From Bacillota bacterium (lineage in GTDB: Bacteria > Bacillota > Clostridia > Peptostreptococcales > Anaerovoracaceae), in assembly GCA_017936025.1 (NCBI GenBank), contig JAGBGL010000073.1:1-25586 (forward strand): a stretch of 25,586 nucleotides of DNA. The letters are read 5' to 3'. Numbering within the stretch: position 1 is the first letter of the stretch; each line of letters starts with the position of its first letter. This document shows positions 22,080-25,586 of the stretch, in pieces. The notes under the pieces were generated by a model. The model was not told the origin of the DNA and ran no database searches. It saw only the letters and a program-made list of their open reading frames with translations. The translations under genes and the position numbers were made by a program.

Positions 22080-23756
22080 TTAGAATAATCCTGTGATCTT
22101 ACCAGTGTTATCCACATCGATTTTTTCTGCAGCAGGTACTTTTGGCAGACCAGGCATTGTCATGATGTCACCAGTCAGCGCAACGATGAATCCTGCACCT
22201 GCGGAAACTTTCAGGTTTCTTACTGTCAGAGTGAATCCTCTTGGTGCGCCCAGCAGAGTCTGATCGTCAGAGAAGCTGTACTGAGTTTTAGCTACGCAGA
22301 TAGGCAGGTTGCCGAATCCCAGAGCTTCCAGCTGGTTCAGCTGTTTTCTTGCTGCCGGCAGGATAGCGATGTCATCTGCTCTGTAGATTTTCTGAGCGAT
22401 AGCTCTGATATTGTTTTCGATACCGTCTTCCAGTTCATAGGACTGTTTGAAGTTGTTAGGTTCTTCACACAGTCTGACTACTTCCTTAGCCAGTTCGATA
22501 CCACCGTCGCCGCCTTTGCCCCATACTTCGGACAGAGCAACGTTAACGCCCAGTTCTTTGCATTTATCTTCAACCAGTTTCAGTTCTGCTTCTGTATCAG
22601 TAGGGAATCTGTTGATCGCTACTACTGCAGGCAGTCCGTAAACCTGAGTGATATTTTCAACGTGCTGCAGCAGGTTTGGCAGACCTTTTTCCAGAGCTTC
22701 CAGATTTTCAGTTCCCAGATCAGCCTTAGCAACTCCGCCGTGGTGTTTCAGTGCTCTTACTGTTGCAACTACAACAACTGCGGAAGGAGTGATTCCTGCC
22801 ATACGGCATTTGATGTCCAGGAATTTTTCAGCACCCAGGTCAGCACCGAAGCCTGCTTCTGTTACAACATAGTCCGCCATCTTCATAGCCATTCTTGTTG
22901 CCATGATGGAGTTGCATCCGTGAGCGATATTTGCGAAAGGACCGCCGTGGATGAATGCAGGAGTGTGTTCCAGTGTCTGAACCAGGTTTGGTTTCAGAGC
23001 ATCTTTCAGCAGTGCAGTCATTGCACCCTGCGCTTTCAGCTGTCCTGCAGTTACAGGTTTATCATCATAGCTGTAACCAACGATAATGTTGGAAATTCTT
23101 TCTTTCAGGTCATCGATGTCTCTTGCCAGACACAGAATTGCCATGATTTCGGAAGCAACTGTGATATCGAATCCGTCTTCTCTTGGTGTTCCGTTTGGTT
23201 TTCCGCCCAGACCGTCAACAACGAATCTCAGCTGTCTGTCATTCATGTCAACGCAACGTTTCCAAGTGATTTTTCTAGGGTCGATTCCCAGAACATTGCC
23301 CTGCTGGATGTGGTTGTCCAGCATAGCTGCCAGCAGGTTGTTAGCAGCACCGATAGCATGCATGTCGCCTGTGAAGTGCAGGTTGATATCTTCCATTGGA
23401 ACTACCTGAGCATATCCGCCGCCTGCAGCTCCGCCTTTAACACCGAATACAGGTCCCAGAGAAGGTTCTCTCAGTGCAACCAGTACATTTTTATCGATTT
23501 TTTTCATAGCATCAGCCAGACCTACTGTAGTAGTAGTCTTTCCTTCTCCTGCAGGAGTAGGGGAAATAGCTGTTACAAGAATAACTTTTCCGTCAGGAGT
23601 GTCTTTTTTGTCCTGAAGCAGATTGTAGTCTACCTTTGCTTTGTAGTTACCGTACTGTTCCAGATACTTTTCATCGAGACCTGCGATTTCTGCTATCTCT
23701 CTGATATTTTTCATTTCCGTTTCCTGTGCAATCTGAATGTCACTTTTGAATTCCAT
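22080..23756 (-). CDS. fhs: Formate-tetrahydrofolate ligase
   Basis: Fhs joins formate to THF with ATP, giving 10-formyl-THF for purines, formyl-Met and C1 fermentation. The P-loop SPTPAGEGKTTTTVGL lies at about 65-80, REPSLGPVFGVKGGAAGGGY and AGFGADLGAEKFLDIKCR are strong family signatures, and the C terminus has LPKVPAAEKIDVDN. Length from ATG 23756 is 558 residues, as usual; GGAGGAA lies just upstream. The frame is open to 23798, but that extension would enter the riboswitch terminator. It is a single-gene transcript between a ZTP riboswitch and a strong terminator. Confidence 0.97.
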   Translation of the reverse strand: MEFKSDIQIAQETEMKNIREIAEIAGLDEKYLEQYGNYKAKVDYNLLQDKKDTPDGKVILVTAISPTPAGEGKTTTTVGLADAMKKIDKNVLVALREPSLGPVFGVKGGAAGGGYAQVVPMEDINLHFTGDMHAIGAANNLLAAMLDNHIQQGNVLGIDPRKITWKRCVDMNDRQLRFVVDGLGGKPNGTPREDGFDITVASEIMAILCLARDIDDLKERISNIIVGYSYDDKPVTAGQLKAQGAMTALLKDALKPNLVQTLEHTPAFIHGGPFANIAHGCNSIMATRMAMKMADYVVTEAGFGADLGAEKFLDIKCRMAGITPSAVVVVATVRALKHHGGVAKADLGTENLEALEKGLPNLLQHVENITQVYGLPAVVAINRFPTDTEAELKLVEDKCKELGVNVALSEVWGKGGDGGIELAKEVVRLCEEPNNFKQSYELEDGIENNIRAIAQKIYRADDIAILPAARKQLNQLEALGFGNLPICVAKTQYSFSDDQTLLGAPRGFTLTVRNLKVSAGAGFIVALTGDIMTMPGLPKVPAAEKIDVDNTGKITGLF

Positions 23757-23796
23757 TTTTCTTCCTCCATTTTCATATAAAACAGGGCAGCCAATC

Positions 23797-23838
23797 AAAA
23801 AGAGCCCACTGCCCGGACAAGTGCCCAGACGGTCGGCT
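23797..23838 (-). terminator. Expression-platform terminator before fhs
   Basis: On the minus strand GAGCCGACCGTCTGGGCA pairs with TGTCCGGGCAGTGGGCTC (two mismatches, several G-U pairs), followed by TTTTT. The 5' arm includes CCGTCTGGGCA, which belongs to the ZTP aptamer, so ligand binding and termination should be mutually exclusive. Confidence 0.8.
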
Positions 23839-23898
23839 CATAAATATCATTATACTTCATGTGGTCGATTCCACTTATCCGTCAGTCGTATAACTGAC
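23822..23898 (-). ncRNA. ZTP (pfl-motif) riboswitch
   Basis: The minus strand upstream of fhs reads GACTGACGGATAAGTGG (23871-23887), a small hairpin GTGG-aatcga-CCAC (23861-23874), ATGAAG, a variable linker, and the 3' element GCCGACCGTCTGGGCA (to 23822). This order matches the pfl RNA: a 5' ACTGxCG...A part, an inner hairpin, a linker, then the nearly invariant CCGxCTGGGCA. ZTP (or ZMP) signals shortage of 10-formyl-THF in purine synthesis, and fhs is among the most common targets. Binding would prevent the overlapping terminator, raising fhs expression. I did not fold the pseudoknot, so ends are approximate. Confidence 0.87.
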
Positions 23899-23901
23899 TT
23901 A

Positions 23902-23930
23902 ATAATATCATCTGACCCTATGTTTTTCAA
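23902..23930 (-). promoter_or_regulatory. Promoter of the ZTP riboswitch-fhs unit
   Basis: TTGAAA (23925-23930) and TATTAT (23902-23907) are 17 bases apart on the minus strand, each five of six matches to consensus. It begins six bases after the rnhB stop and directly precedes the aptamer. Confidence 0.7.
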
Positions 23931-23935
23931 GTTCT

Positions 23936-24598
23936 TTATTTAAGAAAATTCTTCAGAAAAGTCATGCGGTGTATTTCACATGGACCGGCTTTTTCCAGGC
24001 CTTCATAGTGTGCCTTTGTACCGTATCCTTTATTCTTCTCAAAAGCATAATGCGGATACTTTTCGGCCATCTCTACCATCATGCGGTCTCTCGTAACCTT
24101 TGCGATCACAGAAGCCGCTGCAATAGACAGGCTCTGTGCATCCCCTTTTATAACTGAAGACTGGGGATATTTCACAGCATCGATTTTCATTGCATCAAAC
24201 AGCACATGTTCAATATCCTCTCCGTGACGCTCGCGCAGCATCACCGCACAGTTCTCTACAGCCTGCGTCATTGCTTCTTTAGTCGCCTGGAGGATATTTA
24301 TCTCATCGATACGCTCGTGTGAAGCTTCGCCGATACCGTATGCCAGCGCATGCTCCTTTATTACAGGGAACAGTGCCTCGCGTTTTTTCTCCGTAAGTTT
24401 TTTGGAATCATCGATTCCGGGAATATCAAAATCTTCCGGAAGCACTACAGCAGCCGTTATCACGGGCCCTGCCAGAGGGCCTCTGCCCACTTCATCTACT
24501 CCGCAGATAAATCTGCAGCCTCCTGCTTTTTCTTTATCAAAGGTTTTCATCTCTGCCAGTTTTGCCAGCAGATATTCTTCTCTTTCCTTTTTAGTCAT
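23936..24598 (-). CDS. rnhB: Ribonuclease HII
   Basis: RNase HII cuts RNA in RNA-DNA hybrids and removes single ribonucleotides from DNA. CGVDEVGRGPLAGPV contains the catalytic Asp35-Glu36 and the GRG motif; FDAMKID holds the third Asp near 135, and KGDAQSLSIAAASVIAKVTRD carries the fourth. DDSKKLTEKKRE is also typical. The 220-residue length is normal. It overlaps rbgA by eight bases, the common Firmicute order rplS-rbgA-rnhB. Confidence 0.96.
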   Translation of the reverse strand: MTKKEREEYLLAKLAEMKTFDKEKAGGCRFICGVDEVGRGPLAGPVITAAVVLPEDFDIPGIDDSKKLTEKKREALFPVIKEHALAYGIGEASHERIDEINILQATKEAMTQAVENCAVMLRERHGEDIEHVLFDAMKIDAVKYPQSSVIKGDAQSLSIAAASVIAKVTRDRMMVEMAEKYPHYAFEKNKGYGTKAHYEGLEKAGPCEIHRMTFLKNFLK

Positions 24599-25436
24599 TT
24601 TCTACCTGCTCCAGTGTGATCTTACCGATCTTTCCTGCTCGGAATTCATCCAGTACTACATTCGCAACACGTTCATAGTCGATGCGTTTGCCCGGCAGGA
24701 TGCATCCGCGTTTAACAGCGATCGCTTCCATAGTATCGAGTGCTTCCTCGCATACTTCATCCAGTTTATATCTCTCGCAGAGCAGTTCCGGATAATCTCT
24801 CTGAAGAACTTTGATCAGTTCCAGAGCCAGAGTTGCAACATCCAGGATCTCATCTTTGATAGCTCCGCAGAAGGCAAGGTCGATACCAACGTTCGGGTCT
24901 TCGAATTTAGGCCACAGAATTCCCGGAGTATCTAACAGCTGCATGTTGCCCGGCAGGTTCAGCCACTGCTTTCCTTTTGTTACACCCGGACGGTCGCCTG
25001 TCTGTGCACTCTTCTTTCCTGTCAGTCTGTTGATCAGAGAAGACTTTCCTACATTAGGAACACCTACGATCATCAGTCTGTACGGCTTCTGGCGCACCTG
25101 GTCCCTGTTCTTTTCATCCCTCAGATGTCCCAGCAGTTTGAGCAGCTGAGAAGCCCCTGCGCCTGACATACAGTTCATGGCCAGAACCAGATTGCCCTGC
25201 TCCTTAAAATATTCCTCCCACTCTTTATTTGCTTTTGCATCGGATAAATCGCTCTTATTGAGGATAATTATTCTCTGTTTGGATTTTACCAGCTCATCAA
25301 TGATCGGATTTCTGCTGGAAGATGGTATTCTTGCGTCGATTACTTCCACTACAGCGTCAACCATTTTCAGATTCTGCTGGATCAGTTCACGGGTCTTTTT
25401 CATGTGCCCCGGGTACCAGTTGATTTTTTCTATCAT
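24591..25436 (-). CDS. rbgA: Ribosome biogenesis GTPase RbgA (YlqF)
   Basis: A circularly permuted GTPase that helps late 50S subunit assembly. The order of G motifs shows the permutation: NKSD (G4) at 60-63 comes before the P-loop GVPNVGKSS (G1) at 125-133, then GDRPGVTKG (G2) and LLDTPGILWP (G3). WYPGHMKKTRE at the start is the family signature. The C-terminal helical part ends IGKITLEQVEND. Length is 281 residues, normal. It follows rplS after a terminator. Confidence 0.96.
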   Translation of the reverse strand: MIEKINWYPGHMKKTRELIQQNLKMVDAVVEVIDARIPSSSRNPIIDELVKSKQRIIILNKSDLSDAKANKEWEEYFKEQGNLVLAMNCMSGAGASQLLKLLGHLRDEKNRDQVRQKPYRLMIVGVPNVGKSSLINRLTGKKSAQTGDRPGVTKGKQWLNLPGNMQLLDTPGILWPKFEDPNVGIDLAFCGAIKDEILDVATLALELIKVLQRDYPELLCERYKLDEVCEEALDTMEAIAVKRGCILPGKRIDYERVANVVLDEFRAGKIGKITLEQVEND

Positions 25437-25473
25437 TTGCGCGCCCCTTTCTTTACATGATTCATACGTAAAA

Positions 25474-25495
25474 AGGGGAACCTAACGGTTCCCCT
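25474..25495 (-). terminator. Terminator between rplS and rbgA
   Basis: AGGGGAACC (25474-25482) and GGTTCCCCT (25487-25495) form a perfect 9-bp stem with a four-base loop. On the minus strand TTTTACG follows. It ends the ribosomal-protein transcript; some readthrough into rbgA is likely because no promoter is obvious in the short gap. Confidence 0.85.
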
Positions 25496-25514
25496 CATTT
25501 GTTCGAAGTTTAAA

Positions 25515-25586
25515 TTAAGCGTTGATTTCTTTTGCTTTAATTTTAGCTGCCATACCTGTTCTTTCTCTCATGTAGTTCAGCTTAGC
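25515..25586 (-). CDS. rplS: 50S ribosomal protein L19, C-terminal end (5' part outside window)
   Basis: The last 23 codons and the TAA stop are present. AKLNYMRERTGMAAKIK is the highly conserved C terminus of bacterial L19, followed by AKEINA. The rest of the gene is beyond the window edge. rplS next to rbgA and rnhB is the standard Firmicute order and supports both neighbour assignments. Confidence 0.9.
   Translation of the reverse strand, partial: AKLNYMRERTGMAAKIKAKEINA

Noticed and set aside
22662..23780. Long plus-strand open frame inside fhs
   Set aside because: Antisense shadow of fhs with no recognisable domain.
23797..23930. THF (folT) riboswitch before fhs
   Set aside because: The conserved pieces match the pfl/ZTP motif (CCGxCTGGGCA, GACTGACGGA) and not the THF aptamer.
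1..25586. CRISPR arrays, IS elements, phage or defence genes, tRNA genes
   Set aside because: No repeat-spacer pattern, transposase, integrase, phage protein or tRNA-like cloverleaf was recognised on either strand.

Overview
The window looks like Clostridia (Firmicutes) DNA, but it is made of two blocks that do not belong together. Block A (1 to about 2232, plus strand, clearly GC-richer and rich in C/G-ending codons) holds the end of a GT39 protein-mannosyltransferase-like membrane enzyme. A terminator, a strong promoter and a ydaO-type c-di-AMP riboswitch then lead into a Kup potassium transporter, which stops abruptly after about 252 codons. Block B (about 2234 to 25586, more AT-rich, every gene on the minus strand) begins inside atpH, which is cut after about 44 codons. 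The joint lies in 2229..2240. No mobile element or repeat sits there, and each gene loses its 3' part, so a chimeric assembly or a true rearrangement must be considered.

Block B, read in its transcription direction from 25586 down to about 2234, is ordinary chromosomal clostridial gene content. It opens with the rplS end and a terminator, then rbgA and rnhB. Next comes a promoter and ZTP riboswitch controlling fhs, a terminator, then panE-like plus a GNAT and another terminator. An extended -10 promoter then starts a seven-gene run: fchA, folD, larB, larC, an SseB-like gene, a parvulin and an acyl-CoA ligase, ending in a terminator. A T-box controls valS, followed by folC, dagK, a GNAT with a Cys-rich tail and a tandem-OB SSB-like gene, then a terminator. 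After that come prepilin peptidase, yhbY, truA, comEB and wecA/tagO, with a terminator. Last is the atp promoter with atpI, atpB, atpE, atpF and the atpH fragment. rplS-rbgA-rnhB, the T-box valS-folC pair and the atp order all fit Clostridia. A family-level guess such as Anaerovoracaceae/Mogibacteriaceae is tentative.

One-carbon/folate metabolism links much of block B. Fhs makes 10-formyl-THF under ZTP control. FchA and FolD interconvert the methenyl and methylene forms, and FolC polyglutamylates the cofactor. The FolD has lost two residues of the cyclohydrolase active site (Lys to Ala, Gln to Phe), so the adjacent FchA probably supplies the cyclohydrolase step. The ATP synthase c subunit carries the Pro-x3-Gln and Glu-Ser residues of Na+-dependent rotors, suggesting sodium bioenergetics. 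larB and larC belong to nickel-pincer cofactor synthesis, but LarC here lacks its C-terminal half. I found no tRNA or rRNA gene, CRISPR array, insertion sequence, phage gene or recognisable defence system.
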